Shown: positions 7,377 to 15,234 of the stretch, piece by piece
Layout of the letters: each line of letters opens with the position of its first letter
Position numbering within the stretch: position 1 is the first letter of the stretch
DNA from: a virus
Virus record (IMG/VR): IMGVR_UViG_3300044568_003044
Coordinates: 1-33,561 of that record
Length of the DNA: 33,561 nucleotides
Strand: one strand, 5' to 3'
The notes under the pieces: generated by a model
What the model was told of the DNA's origin: nothing
The model's database searches: none
Seen by the model: the letters and a program-made list of their open reading frames with translations, nothing else
Position numbers and translations under genes: made by a program

Positions 7377-7405
7377 ATTATATTACGAAGTGTATGTGAT
7401 AGCAA
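7377..7405 (-). promoter_or_regulatory. Possible promoter of clpS
   Basis: On the minus strand TTGCTA (7405-7400), 17 bp and TATAAT (7382-7377), lying across the 3' end of the hsp20 gene. The -10 is perfect and the -35 weak. It would give a leader of about 45 nt that contains the palindrome at 7346-7362. Confidence 0.45.
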
Positions 7406-7841
7406 TAGTCTTTGGCTTGGCGTCTTCAGGTACTTCACGTCGCAAGTGAACACTTAGAATACCAAGTTCAAGATGTGCATTGCTGATTTCCACATGATCC
7501 GCAAGTTGGAATTCTCTGCGGAAACTTCTTTCACTAATGCCTTTGTGCAAATAAATGGCAGTGGGATCTTCGACTTCTACATTCTCTGCGGCGTGTTTAC
7601 CTTCAATAATCAAGAACTTTTTGTCCTTGGTCACTGAAAGATTATCGTGGCCAAAACCGGCCACTGCCACAGCAATCATGTACTCGTCGTCATTGATTTG
7701 TACAATGTTGTAAGGTGGATAGTTTGAATTGGATTGTTGAGTACTCACACGCATGAGATCATCAAACATGTTATCGAAACCGATACCAAATTTGTGAAGT
7801 GCGGGAATGTCGAAAGAACGAAGGGTGAGAGTTTTTGTCAT
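7383..7841 (-). CDS. Hsp20/IbpA-type small heat-shock protein
   Basis: 152 residues. A short N-terminal region (FGIGFDNMFDDLMR, as in IbpA) precedes an alpha-crystallin domain running from YPPYNIVQI to GILSVHLRREVP. This ends in the GxLxVxL strand, and an IAI tripeptide near the C-terminus provides the oligomer-docking motif. Such proteins hold unfolding proteins in a refoldable state. Small heat-shock genes are frequent in T4-like aquatic phages, where a role in capsid or tail assembly has been suggested. AAAGGAG precedes the ATG. The gene lies between bS21 and ClpS, within a block of proteostasis genes, and has a roughly 90-bp leader region upstream. Confidence 0.93.
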   Translation of the reverse strand: MTKTLTLRSFDIPALHKFGIGFDNMFDDLMRVSTQQSNSNYPPYNIVQINDDEYMIAVAVAGFGHDNLSVTKDKKFLIIEGKHAAENVEVEDPTAIYLHKGISERSFRREFQLADHVEISNAHLELGILSVHLRREVPEDAKPKTIAITYTS

Positions 7842-7932
7842 TTGTTTTCTCCTTTATATAAGCAAGTATGACGTTTAGTGTAGCCCCACCATGGGCACTA
7901 CATGTTTATTTATTATACACGAAAATTTATTA
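7842..7932 (-). promoter_or_regulatory. Leader region of hsp20 with a -10 box and a hairpin
   Basis: The 91-bp gap holds TATAAT (about 7917-7912 on the minus strand) with no good -35, a GTAG...CTAC hairpin with a CCC/GGG inner stem (about 7879-7900), and then AAAGGAG before the start codon. Heat-shock genes often carry RNA thermometers, but the ribosome-binding site is not clearly paired here. Confidence 0.4.
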
Positions 7933-8157
7933 TCAATAAAGTTTCTTTGGCAAAGCCTGTTCGGCTAGTTTTTTGCGCCAACGATTAGCAGCCGCTGACT
8001 TTTTGCGTTTGCGTTCGGTTGTGGGTTTTTCGTAGAATTCTTTGGCTCGCACATCGTCTAAAATGCCTGACGTTTGAATTTTCTTTTTGAATTTGCGTAG
8101 TGCTTTGTCTATGTTGCCGTCTGTGACCAGTACTGATCTACCCCTTAGCTTTTCCAT
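7933..8157 (-). CDS. rpsU: Ribosomal protein bS21
   Basis: 74 residues, highly basic, of the bS21 type: an N-terminal [24 protein letters not shown] segment, then [24 protein letters not shown]. bS21 binds the 30S subunit near the anti-Shine-Dalgarno end of 16S rRNA and helps initiation. Phage-encoded bS21 is known from large environmental phages, where it is thought to replace host bS21 and bias translation. The start overlaps the end of clpX by 20 bp, so it is probably translated after ClpX from the same mRNA. In this window, where several phage genes seem leaderless or lack a Shine-Dalgarno, that role is of particular interest. Confidence 0.93.
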   Translation of the reverse strand: MEKLRGRSVLVTDGNIDKALRKFKKKIQTSGILDDVRAKEFYEKPTTERKRKKSAAANRWRKKLAEQALPKKLY

Positions 8158-9352
8158 TTGCTTCCTTTAGTTCTGTAGGGGTATTTACCTGATCTGCGTC
8201 AATATATACACGGTTTATTCCTTGCTTGCGATAACTGGCCAAATAGAACATATGGGGCAATAACACACGTTCAAGTTCAGAATGTAGGCCTCTGGCACCA
8301 GTTTTGTTCAAAATAGTGCGATCTGCAATTGTTTCCAAAGCGTCAGGGCTAAATTCCAGCTCCACTTGATCTTGCTCAAACAACCATGAATACTGTGCAA
8401 TATAACTGTGTTTGACATCCAACAAAATACGTATTAGATCTTCTTTATCAAGTTCTTGCAATGCTACCCAGCTAGGAAAACGACCCACAAACTCAGGAAT
8501 CATACCAAACTTTATCAAGTCTTCAGGTGTGGTTTGATCAAGATGAGCGTTGGTATCTGAATTTACCTGAGCACCAAACCCAATTGAAGTTCCGCGCACA
8601 CGATTCTTCACTACGTTGTCTAGACCAACAAACGCACCACCAGCAATAAACAAGATGTTGGTGGTATCAATCTCAATCATCTCTCCTGTCGGGTGCTTGC
8701 GATTACCTGTGGGAGTGACTCTGCACTTGGTGCCTTCTACCAGTTTGAGCAAGGCCTGCTGTACACCTTCTCCTGATACATCTCTGGTGATACTGGCACT
8801 CTCACTGCGCCGGCTGATCTTGTCAATTTCATCAATGAACACAATACCACGCTGTGTTTTAGCAACATCGCCGCCAGCGGCAGCAAACAATCTGGATATC
8901 AAACTCTCAACATCATCACCAACATATCCTGCTTCGGTCAGACTGGTGGCATCTGCAATCACAAACGGTACATCCAAGTAACGTGCCACAGTTTTGGCCA
9001 GCAGTGTTTTGCCCGAGCCTGTGGGGCCAAGCATAAGAATATTACATTTCTCAACTTCTATGTCTGGGTTGGGGTTGGTAATACGTTTGTAGTGATTTAC
9101 AACTGCCACACTAAGCACTTGTTTGGCACGATCTTGACCAATCACATATTGATCTAAATGTTTTTTTATGTGTTCAGGATCCATCACAACAGGACTAACC
9201 TGGCTGGTGATGTTTTCATCTTTTAGCAAAGTTTCACACAATTCCACACACTCATTACAAATAGCAACATCTTCTCCTACTATTAATTTGGCCACGGCGT
9301 CTTTGTGTTTTGCGCAAAAACTGCAAGTTGTGATTTGTTCAGTTGATTTCAT
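8138..9352 (-). CDS. clpX: ClpX, AAA+ unfoldase of ClpXP
   Basis: 404 residues, near the length of bacterial ClpX. The zinc-binding domain has CSFC and CNEC pairs (about 10-13 and 32-35). The AAA+ module has Walker A GPTGSGKT (109-116), pore loop GYVG (142-145), Walker B IVFIDEID (170-177), RKH loop (218-220), Arg finger PEFVGRF and sensor-2 GARGL (352-356). The IGF loop (257-259) that docks on ClpP is intact, so it should work with host ClpP; no ClpP is encoded here. The start shares an ATGA overlap with the upstream membrane-protein gene. A full-length ClpX in a phage is unusual and would compete with host ClpX, perhaps with different substrate choice. Confidence 0.95.
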   Translation of the reverse strand: MKSTEQITTCSFCAKHKDAVAKLIVGEDVAICNECVELCETLLKDENITSQVSPVVMDPEHIKKHLDQYVIGQDRAKQVLSVAVVNHYKRITNPNPDIEVEKCNILMLGPTGSGKTLLAKTVARYLDVPFVIADATSLTEAGYVGDDVESLISRLFAAAGGDVAKTQRGIVFIDEIDKISRRSESASITRDVSGEGVQQALLKLVEGTKCRVTPTGNRKHPTGEMIEIDTTNILFIAGGAFVGLDNVVKNRVRGTSIGFGAQVNSDTNAHLDQTTPEDLIKFGMIPEFVGRFPSWVALQELDKEDLIRILLDVKHSYIAQYSWLFEQDQVELEFSPDALETIADRTILNKTGARGLHSELERVLLPHMFYLASYRKQGINRVYIDADQVNTPTELKEANGKAKG

Positions 9353-10854
9353 GTGTTTGTATTTGATTGTAAACGTTGGGCCACTTGCTCTTGTTCAGTT
9401 TCGCTCAATAGTTCAGCATCGTATTCACCAGATGCAATGCGTTCTATCAAGTGATCAATATAAGCAATATCGTAAGTATAACTGTCTGTTAGATTTTTGT
9501 CAACTTCCATCCAGTCTTTACCATTGTACTTATAGACCATGCTGGGTAGACGGTCAACTCTTACAAAGGTATCTCCTCGTTCAGCATGTGATGGAAACTG
9601 TGTGCCAAATCCGCTTTTTATTTCTTTTCTCGATTCATTATCAGCCAATAGACCCATCCAAGGCAACTGAGAGATTTCGCCGCGTATGAATTTATAACGT
9701 TGATTTTTTAAAGTATCGTTGGGATTTGCCGCTTTCCATTTTGTAATAGCAGTCTTGAGTGTGTCATCATCTTCGTCAAAATCTTCTTCCAAGTCCGCAG
9801 ACTCCAATGCCTCTAATTCTTCAGCTGTAAATGGACGTGTTTCTACCCCAGGCGGTTCTGCAACAATGTTCATGGCTGCTTGGTCGTTATCTGGCCGAGC
9901 CACCATTGGAGGTGTGTCTTTAAAAAACATTTCTTTGCCGGCAGTGAGGTACGGGAATTTTTCAAACATCCAACCTGACGGATGTGGGTCCGCCCGAAAT
10001 GCTTGTGCAGATTTGTCAAGTTGATCAACTTGGTCTTCAGTTAGTGGACCATCATCGGGTTCATACCGGGGCTCATCATGTATAAATCCGCCTGTGCCTT
10101 CTCTGGCCCATTGGAATTGTTTGTTTGCTGCCAGAATTAGTGTCAAGGCCAGTGGGTCAAACACCAGCACAATCATGATAATAACAAGACGCACAGCACG
10201 TTCTAGTACATTTGAGTCAGGGTTATCTCCATAGATCAAGGCCGCAATGTATTTGATTGGACCAACTTCCGACTCAACCTTGCGGAACTCGGCCGCTAGT
10301 GGTGCCCGCTCTTCATTAAGGCTAGTAATTTTTTTCTGTTCGGCTTCAATGTCAACAAGTATCCTAGCCCGTTCTTTTTGCTGGCCTCTTCGGATTGCAA
10401 CTGCTTTGTCGGCACCTTTTTCATCTTGGCTTCGGCCCATAACTTGATCCACTGCCTCATCCATCTGTTTAAGTGCTTTGCGGTTGGCATCAATATTGTC
10501 ACGAGATATTTTGATCTTTTCATCGTAGATTGCTACCTTTGCTATTGAGTCTCCAGATACTAGACTTTGATCTGAGTGGGCCTTGGAAAGGTAGCCAAAG
10601 ATGCCCATGCTTGTCAACAGCATCAAGAACATGACCGCAGGTACTAGATATGCCTTGAACAAGAACCCTGCACGTTTCCAGTTGTTGTGCAACCAAACCG
10701 TGGCAACGATTTTGCCAAGTTCAAGACTACCGCCCATGATGATCACAGGAATAGTTGCCGCGCTGAAGATGGCAGTTAACCCTGCTACAGAGTAATAAGC
10801 GGCCACGCAACTGAGTAAGATTGCTGTGGCCAGGATGCTGAAACCAAATATCAT
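9349..10854 (-). CDS. Membrane protein with periplasmic or cytoplasmic coiled coil
   Basis: 501 residues. Hydrophobic segments at about 2-25, 27-42 and 68-87 precede a long charged coiled-coil region (about 100-195, rich in E, K, Q and R). A further membrane segment lies near 220-242 (LVIIMIVLVFDPLALTLIL). The rest is acidic and soluble, ending in Q-rich sequence. No catalytic motif is visible. The layout of membrane segments bracketing a coiled coil suggests a scaffold or sensor in the inner membrane. Similar large membrane proteins recur in environmental T4-like phages but have no known role. The gene ends in an ATGA overlap with clpX and may be co-translated with it. Confidence 0.75.
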   Translation of the reverse strand: MIFGFSILATAILLSCVAAYYSVAGLTAIFSAATIPVIIMGGSLELGKIVATVWLHNNWKRAGFLFKAYLVPAVMFLMLLTSMGIFGYLSKAHSDQSLVSGDSIAKVAIYDEKIKISRDNIDANRKALKQMDEAVDQVMGRSQDEKGADKAVAIRRGQQKERARILVDIEAEQKKITSLNEERAPLAAEFRKVESEVGPIKYIAALIYGDNPDSNVLERAVRLVIIMIVLVFDPLALTLILAANKQFQWAREGTGGFIHDEPRYEPDDGPLTEDQVDQLDKSAQAFRADPHPSGWMFEKFPYLTAGKEMFFKDTPPMVARPDNDQAAMNIVAEPPGVETRPFTAEELEALESADLEEDFDEDDDTLKTAITKWKAANPNDTLKNQRYKFIRGEISQLPWMGLLADNESRKEIKSGFGTQFPSHAERGDTFVRVDRLPSMVYKYNGKDWMEVDKNLTDSYTYDIAYIDHLIERIASGEYDAELLSETEQEQVAQRLQSNTNT

Positions 10855-10860
10855 AGAGTA

Positions 10861-11178
10861 TTATTTACCGGTGGGTTCGACTTGTCTAACAGCATGTTTA
10901 ATTGCTATCCAGGTTCCGAACTTGGGATCTGGCACTTCAAACCACACACGTTCTGTGGAGCCTCCTAGTCGCCAAAGACCGGCATGTTCTAGTCGTCGTT
11001 TGACATGTGCCTGACTGCGCCAGTTTTTACCAAACTGTGCTCGTGCTTCTCGCATGATAGTGTACCATGTGTCCACACTGGACAGTTCGAAATATAATTT
11101 GTGCATGGGCAAAGCCGTTGTTCTAAGAGAGTCAAGGGACGGAAGCATGGAATCAGAGGCTTCTATTTTAACAGACAT
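10861..11178 (-). CDS. Hypothetical phage protein
   Basis: 105 residues with AAAGGAAG before the ATG. The sequence is mixed alpha/beta, with a Trp-rich central part (NWRSQAHVKRRLEHAGLWRLGG, then VWFEVPDP) and no signal peptide or membrane segment. No family is recognised with confidence. It is followed after 6 bp by the large coiled-coil membrane-protein gene and preceded by a short leaderless open frame, with which it may share the promoter at 11379-11408. Confidence 0.65.
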   Translation of the reverse strand: MSVKIEASDSMLPSLDSLRTTALPMHKLYFELSSVDTWYTIMREARAQFGKNWRSQAHVKRRLEHAGLWRLGGSTERVWFEVPDPKFGTWIAIKHAVRQVEPTGK

Positions 11179-11246
11179 TTAAACTTCCTTTCACTGTGAT
11201 TTCCAACTTGAGCATACACCGGGTACCAGCCGGTTTTGACCTATTG

Positions 11247-11372
11247 CTAGATCTTGGACAGTGTCTCAACCTTGTGGGCATTATATCTACCTGCCACGGT
11301 TATGTCGGGCCCGGGCGAATCGATCACCCCGCTCATACCATTAGATCGCCACCAATCTCCTTGCTCATGCAC
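11247..11372 (-). CDS. Possible 41-residue leaderless gene with GTG start
   Basis: An open frame from GTG at 11372 to TAG at 11247 encodes a 41-residue peptide containing GDWWRSNGMSGVIDSPGPD and ending NAHKVETLSKI. It begins exactly 6 nt after a TATAAT box with a perfect TTGACA -35, as in the other leaderless genes here. The composition looks protein-like. No homologue is recognised. The 68 bp between its stop and the next gene hold a small ACCGG...CCGGT hairpin without a T-run. It could instead be the untranslated leader of the next gene. Confidence 0.45.
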   Translation of the reverse strand: MHEQGDWWRSNGMSGVIDSPGPDITVAGRYNAHKVETLSKI

Positions 11373-11378
11373 ATGTAC

Positions 11379-11408
11379 ATTATACAAAGAAAGTGGTGGC
11401 GGTGTCAA
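11379..11408 (-). promoter_or_regulatory. Strong sigma70-type promoter
   Basis: TTGACA (11408-11403), 18 bp and TATAAT (11384-11379) on the minus strand. The -35 begins just after the TAA stop of the upstream acidic-protein gene. A GTG start codon lies 6 nt beyond the -10. Confidence 0.75.
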
Positions 11409-11409
11409 T

Positions 11410-11793
11410 TTATTGTTGTTCTAAACCCAGTGGACCATTGAACCAAGTTTCTGTGTCACTGTTGGCCCAACCTTCGGCTTCCCAGGCATCGTAACCTTCT
11501 TCTTCCCACAGTTCGTCCATGCGTTCTTGTTCTTCTTGAGTCATGTCTTCAGGATACTCAACCTCTGCCCAGCAACCATCATCTAGATTGTCTAGTTCAA
11601 AGTCGTAGTCAGTGGCAAACACTTCAAGTCCATCAGGATTTTCTAAGTCAATGTCGGGCCGTTCATCGCTTTCACAATAGACTGTGCCCCATCTGAAGCC
11701 GGTACTTCGTTTGATAGTGTTTCCATCCTTGGTCCAGAACTCAGTTTCTACAACGTTTTTCTTTTCCAGTGTGGTCAATACCCAAGTTGACAT
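11410..11793 (-). CDS. Acidic conserved phage protein
   Basis: 127 residues, strongly acidic in its second half (LDDGCWAEVEYPEDMTQEE, then ELWEEEGYDAWEAEGW) and rich in Trp. No signal peptide, membrane segment or cysteine cluster is present. Proteins with a similar acidic Trp-rich C-terminus are recalled from T4-like phages of aquatic bacteria without assigned function. DNA-mimic behaviour is conceivable from the charge but is not shown. It starts directly after the end of the Bax-inhibitor-like gene (stop at 11796) and ends just before a strong promoter. Confidence 0.7.
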   Translation of the reverse strand: MSTWVLTTLEKKNVVETEFWTKDGNTIKRSTGFRWGTVYCESDERPDIDLENPDGLEVFATDYDFELDNLDDGCWAEVEYPEDMTQEEQERMDELWEEEGYDAWEAEGWANSDTETWFNGPLGLEQQ

Positions 11794-11795
11794 GA

Positions 11796-12485
11796 TTATT
11801 TCCTATCGCCAAACAATTGCAACAAGTTCAAGAACAAGTTGATAAAGTCCATGTACAAGGTCAACGCACCCGACACCTCAACTGCATCGCTAGTTTCAAC
11901 ACTGACCATTTCACGGATCCGTTGTGTGTCATAGGCAGTGAGACCCAAGAAGATAATGATAGCCAGTGCAGAGATCACCATCTGCATCACGGTGCTGCCA
12001 ATAAAGATGTTCACAATACTGGCAATACAGATGGCGATCAATCCCACAAACATAAACTTGCCAACACTGTCTAGGCTACGTTTGGTAAAGTATCCATAAA
12101 AACTCATGACACCAAACAGCACACCCGCACCCATAAATGCGGATACTATACTGCCCATGGTGAATATGGCAAAGATGGTGGCAAAACTTAGACCCATCAG
12201 AGCGGCAAAGCCATGCAAGCATAACTGTGCCACGCCCTTGCTGGGATTGTTAGCCAGTACCGCAGAAATGCCAAAGATTGCCACAAGCGGGGCAAAAATC
12301 ACAATCCATTTTGTTATGCCTGTGAAAAACAATTGTAGCAACTCTGGTGTGGTTCCCACCCAGTAACTGACCAGCATACTCACAATCACTGCTAGACTCA
12401 TGTGTCCGTAAACACGGCCCATGGCCGAGTTGATTTGTTCTGCTGAACGGTATTGTTCATCATTAAAAATAAGTGTATCATTCAT
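11796..12485 (-). CDS. Bax inhibitor-1/YccA-family membrane protein
   Basis: 229 residues from the ATG at 12485, chosen because AAAGGAG lies 6 nt upstream; an in-frame upstream start would lie in the previous gene. About seven hydrophobic segments follow a short polar N-terminus. The family pattern is clear: INSAMGRVYGHMSLAVIVSM at the start, YDTQRIREM after the sixth segment, and ALTLYMDFINLFLNLLQLFG at the C-terminus. In E. coli the relative YccA binds and inhibits the FtsH protease; others carry calcium or protons. A phage copy could tune FtsH turnover of membrane or phage regulatory proteins, which fits with the nearby Clp genes. The role is inferred. Confidence 0.9.
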   Translation of the reverse strand: MNDTLIFNDEQYRSAEQINSAMGRVYGHMSLAVIVSMLVSYWVGTTPELLQLFFTGITKWIVIFAPLVAIFGISAVLANNPSKGVAQLCLHGFAALMGLSFATIFAIFTMGSIVSAFMGAGVLFGVMSFYGYFTKRSLDSVGKFMFVGLIAICIASIVNIFIGSTVMQMVISALAIIIFLGLTAYDTQRIREMVSVETSDAVEVSGALTLYMDFINLFLNLLQLFGDRK

Positions 12486-12496
12486 AGTTTTCTCCT

Positions 12497-13702
12497 TTAA
12501 GGTCTGTTGGTTGGCCACCTGGCCCGTACATTGTTTGCAGGCACTACAATGTGTTCTAGTGCCACTGCTGGATCCCACTCCAAACAATACTTAGCACGAT
12601 TCTTGCGTCCCAGTGCTGTATTGGGATCATAATCAATCCAGGTAAACTCTGTGCCATTACATTCGGGGCAATAATCGTTGTACTCATCATCACGTCTGCG
12701 CTGTTCACCGTGTCCGACCCAACCGCATTTTTTATTATCACAACTGACATCTACAGGTTCTGGAGGTTGGTTGGCCCAGTCACTTGTGTCCCAGCTATAG
12801 CCACTCCAGCACTTGACACCTTCTTGACGCACAGGATTGAACTTGCCATATTCCCAGTCACCAAATGCAGTGCCGTTCCAGTACAAACTGCCAAAGGAAC
12901 TACCGCCACCCCAGTTCACACTATAGTAACCTGGAATAGTAGGTTTTAGTTTCTTAAACTTAAATGTTTCTGTCTGTTCCCATCTACTGGGACTGGTTCC
13001 ATGTGGAGGATGTCCCCAGTCTTTTTCTTTGGGTTCATAGCGTTCCCAATCACCACCCTTTTTGATCCTGCACATGGTAAAGTCCGAACTCTTGCCGTCT
13101 GTGCTACCGCCCCAGTTGTCAATGTCTTCACCATCGTATTGTACGCCATTGACAATTTCTTCACTGTCAATGTCATCGTAGCACAGAGTTAGTTTGGTAA
13201 TGTCGAATGGTTGCGTAAGTTCAATATGTCCTTCAAAGAACGTGCCTTTTTCATTTGAATTTCCAACAAACACTACCTTGCCAGGTTTGATCTGACCAAC
13301 CCATACTGTTTCTCCACATGCCCATTTGGGGTTGTCTTCCTCGTCATTGTCACATTCCTCTAGGCTTTTTGCAAAAACTGTATTGAGATTTTCATCTTCA
13401 ATCTGTAGCGTACCTGCATCGCGACTTGTACCATTAACGTGTGCTAGGTCATCACATTCATACCACGACCCTGCAGAGAACGGCAACATGTCAGGATCAA
13501 GTCCCATGCTGGCCACAGTATCCTCATCGCCCCAGGCAATGTCCGACAAGTCAACTTGGTTGGCCATGCAATAGTCCCAGACTTTCCGATCTACGGTGCC
13601 CATGACCTTTTCACCGCCATAACCCCATAGGCTGACTTTGTAGGTTCTTGGCGTAAATTTCAGAACTTCAATGAGTTTTTTTTGTTCTTCAATGGTGGCC
13701 AT
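12497..13702 (-). CDS. Conserved phage protein with C-terminal zinc ribbon
   Basis: 401 residues. Most of the protein is Trp-, Gly- and Asp-rich with repeated WGG/WNG turns, suggesting beta structure. Near the C-terminus SCDNKKCGWVGHGEQ and YCPECNGTEF provide a CX4C/CX2C zinc ribbon. Function is not recognised; a carbohydrate- or nucleic-acid-binding role is possible. AGAGGAT precedes the ATG. The gene follows a 37-codon gene by 1 bp and ends just before the RBS of the Bax-inhibitor-like gene, so it is in the same operon. Confidence 0.75.
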   Translation of the reverse strand: MATIEEQKKLIEVLKFTPRTYKVSLWGYGGEKVMGTVDRKVWDYCMANQVDLSDIAWGDEDTVASMGLDPDMLPFSAGSWYECDDLAHVNGTSRDAGTLQIEDENLNTVFAKSLEECDNDEEDNPKWACGETVWVGQIKPGKVVFVGNSNEKGTFFEGHIELTQPFDITKLTLCYDDIDSEEIVNGVQYDGEDIDNWGGSTDGKSSDFTMCRIKKGGDWERYEPKEKDWGHPPHGTSPSRWEQTETFKFKKLKPTIPGYYSVNWGGGSSFGSLYWNGTAFGDWEYGKFNPVRQEGVKCWSGYSWDTSDWANQPPEPVDVSCDNKKCGWVGHGEQRRRDDEYNDYCPECNGTEFTWIDYDPNTALGRKNRAKYCLEWDPAVALEHIVVPANNVRARWPTNRP

Positions 13703-13703
13703 A

Positions 13704-13817
13704 TCAATCCTCTATTAAAAAATATCCCGAAGCCGGGTAATGTTGTTGCAACCATTCCAGCAGGCCTGGTTCCCATGGTAACTGTATTTCAAGATTCCTG
13801 GATGAGATACATATCAT
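13704..13817 (-). CDS. 37-residue conserved-looking small protein
   Basis: A small gene from ATG at 13817 to TGA at 13704. The product runs MICISSRNLEIQLPWEPG to GYFLIEDstop, with a Trp-Glu-Pro motif and no membrane segment. Its start overlaps the stop of the preceding gene (ATGA), and its stop lies 1 bp before the next ATG (TGATATG). This leaves no non-coding sequence and argues strongly that it is a real, translationally coupled gene. Function unknown. Confidence 0.7.
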   Translation of the reverse strand: MICISSRNLEIQLPWEPGLLEWLQQHYPASGYFLIED

Positions 13818-14272
13818 GCGTTCTCCTTCCGGGTCAGTTCACATACCAACAGGAATTGTTCGTATGCACGTTTTACGCTCTTGTGTTTCATTAATCGATC
13901 TGCTTCTGTTTGTAATGCTTTCAATCCTGCTTGAGCAATGTCGTGGGCACTGGCCCGAGATAGTGATCTAGCATCTTCACCAAACACTTCAATCAAGTGA
14001 TTCCAAGCCGCCCGTTGCTCTGGTGTAAGAGGAGTACGACTTGGCTGTACCTCGCTGGCCTTGCGCAGAGCATCACACATGGCAAACTCAGCCACACGAC
14101 TGGCCGCAAGCAAGGCCGCGTGATTGGGATTGATGTTGTAGCGTTTGCTTTGCCCGCCTGGGTAACACATCACAAGATGTGATCCTTTGGGAAAGGCATC
14201 AAACATGTCGTAGTCGTTTTCAGCCACGGGAATATACCTGCGACCACGTTTTTCATAGTAGATTTTTTTCAT
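13814..14272 (-). CDS. Hypothetical phage protein
   Basis: 152 residues beginning MKKIYYEKRGRRYIPVAENDYDMFDAFPKGSHLVM, a basic N-terminal beta part, followed by a helical region (EFAMCDALRKASEVQ, then SRASAHDIAQAGLKALQTEADRLMK). No catalytic motif or membrane segment is visible. The short N-terminal YYEKRGRRYxPV motif recurs in small proteins of T4-like phages from memory, but without known role. The gene overlaps the one before it (ATGA at 14269-14272) and the one after. Confidence 0.7.
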   Translation of the reverse strand: MKKIYYEKRGRRYIPVAENDYDMFDAFPKGSHLVMCYPGGQSKRYNINPNHAALLAASRVAEFAMCDALRKASEVQPSRTPLTPEQRAAWNHLIEVFGEDARSLSRASAHDIAQAGLKALQTEADRLMKHKSVKRAYEQFLLVCELTRKENA

Positions 14273-14709
14273 CGGTATTCTCGATTCAGTTTAGTGTTGG
14301 TCAAACCTGCAATGGTCTGGAACTGATCCCATGCATCTTTCACCGCGGGACGATTCATCATCTCTGAATCAGGTAGCACAGTTTCCAACCATATTTCAGG
14401 ACGACGACTAGGATGGAAACCAAACTTGCGTGGCTGGTGTAGTTTGCCAGTTTCCCAAAGTTCAATACTCACACTACGGAAACGATCTTCATCGTGATAG
14501 CCAGCCCATTCAGGATTACTTTGACTGAAGAAGCCACGACTGTATGCATTTTCTGTACCACCACCGTAGCCAATCCAAATACCCCGCCACTGTTCATCAT
14601 CGTGCGGATCAAAATCTGTGCGAGTAATGAGAATCAAAACATCGTTGATATCTACTACCCCATCCACAATGTCGCGAACGCATCGACTGTAGCTCAGTCC
14701 AATTTTCAT
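14269..14709 (-). CDS. Conserved phage protein of unknown function
   Basis: 146 residues starting MKIGLSYSRCVRDIVDGVVDINDVLILITRTDFDPHDDEQW, then a Gly/Tyr/Trp-rich region (WIGYGGGTENAYSRGFF) and a C-terminal helical segment. The opening CVRDIxxGxVxxxDVLxIxTRTxFDP is a pattern recalled from small proteins of T4-like phages of aquatic hosts. Function unknown. Its ATG overlaps the stop of a 39-codon membrane-protein gene, and it ends in an ATGA overlap with the next gene. Confidence 0.72.
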   Translation of the reverse strand: MKIGLSYSRCVRDIVDGVVDINDVLILITRTDFDPHDDEQWRGIWIGYGGGTENAYSRGFFSQSNPEWAGYHDEDRFRSVSIELWETGKLHQPRKFGFHPSRRPEIWLETVLPDSEMMNRPAVKDAWDQFQTIAGLTNTKLNREYR

Positions 14710-14825
14710 TTTTGTTCTGCTTTCTTTTCAATAGGCGGCGGAAAGTGTGGTTCAATCACATAGTGTGTAGCAGTCCACCAACCAAAGGCTGTGATAAAGC
14801 CGTATAAAAATATTTCAATTATCAT
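14706..14825 (-). CDS. 39-residue single-span membrane protein
   Basis: A small gene from ATG at 14825 to TGA at 14706. The product is MIIEIFLYGFITAFGWW followed by TATHYVIEPHFPPP and a charged EKKAEQK tail: one membrane span, a proline turn and a basic end. It overlaps the stop of the gene before it (14815) and the start of the gene after it (14709), so it fills what would otherwise be a gap. Similar tiny proteins occur in T4-like phages of aquatic bacteria, by recollection. Function unknown. Confidence 0.8.
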   Translation of the reverse strand: MIIEIFLYGFITAFGWWTATHYVIEPHFPPPIEKKAEQK

Positions 14826-15042
14826 CTGTCATCCCCAATGTCATAGGTGCATGATCTAATATCTCTTGGCCATCTCGGTTATAAAAATATGCATCTGGAT
14901 CGTCAATTGTGACGCACAAGTCACTGTGATGTATGTTGTAGTCCACAAAGTTATGTTCAGCATCATACACACGAAACACCACAGTTCCGTCTATAAAATT
15001 TAACAAGTGTCCACGAACACCATTGGCTGATCGTGCTGTCAT
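14815..15042 (-). CDS. Small conserved phage protein
   Basis: 75 residues, MTARSANGVRGHLLNFIDGTVVFRVYD at the start, then acidic sequence with IDDPDAYFYNRDGQ. It is probably a small beta-rich cytoplasmic protein; no motif indicates activity. It begins directly after the stop of the gene before it and overlaps the start of the small membrane protein that follows. Confidence 0.7.
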   Translation of the reverse strand: MTARSANGVRGHLLNFIDGTVVFRVYDAEHNFVDYNIHHSDLCVTIDDPDAYFYNRDGQEILDHAPMTLGMTDDN

Positions 15043-15234
15043 TTATGATCTATCGACTTTCAAACAAATGTATGCTGTTCTTTTATCTTGTTTTTGACTC
15101 AATCGCTTTTGTTCCTGGCGGCACGTTGACCAAGAATTATAGTACTCAACTGATTGGTACTCTAATTGTGCAGGGCCAAAAGCACTATGTGCTACCATGA
15201 CCGCTACTAATACAATGTCATGTAAAGGTGTCAT
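15043..15234 (-). CDS. Small probably exported or membrane-anchored protein
   Basis: 63 residues from the ATG at 15234, which overlaps the ligase stop by one base (TGATG). Residues 1-20 are hydrophobic (MTPLHDIVLVAVMVAHSAFG) and resemble a signal peptide or anchor. The rest is polar with two cysteines (TCRQEQK and YICLKV) that could form a disulphide in the periplasm. No lipobox is present. Function unknown. Confidence 0.6.
   Translation of the reverse strand: MTPLHDIVLVAVMVAHSAFGPAQLEYQSVEYYNSWSTCRQEQKRLSQKQDKRTAYICLKVDRS

Noticed and set aside
7842-7932. RNA thermometer in the hsp20 leader
   Set aside because: A hairpin exists, but the Shine-Dalgarno is not convincingly base-paired and no ROSE or fourU pattern is visible.
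8616-8981. Plus-strand open frame opposite clpX
   Set aside because: Antisense to the highly conserved AAA+ core; no ribosome-binding site.
11290-11372. tRNA-like T-arm (GGGTG-ATCGATT-CGCCC) on the minus strand
   Set aside because: No matching acceptor stem, no TTC in the loop and no anticodon arm at the right distance.
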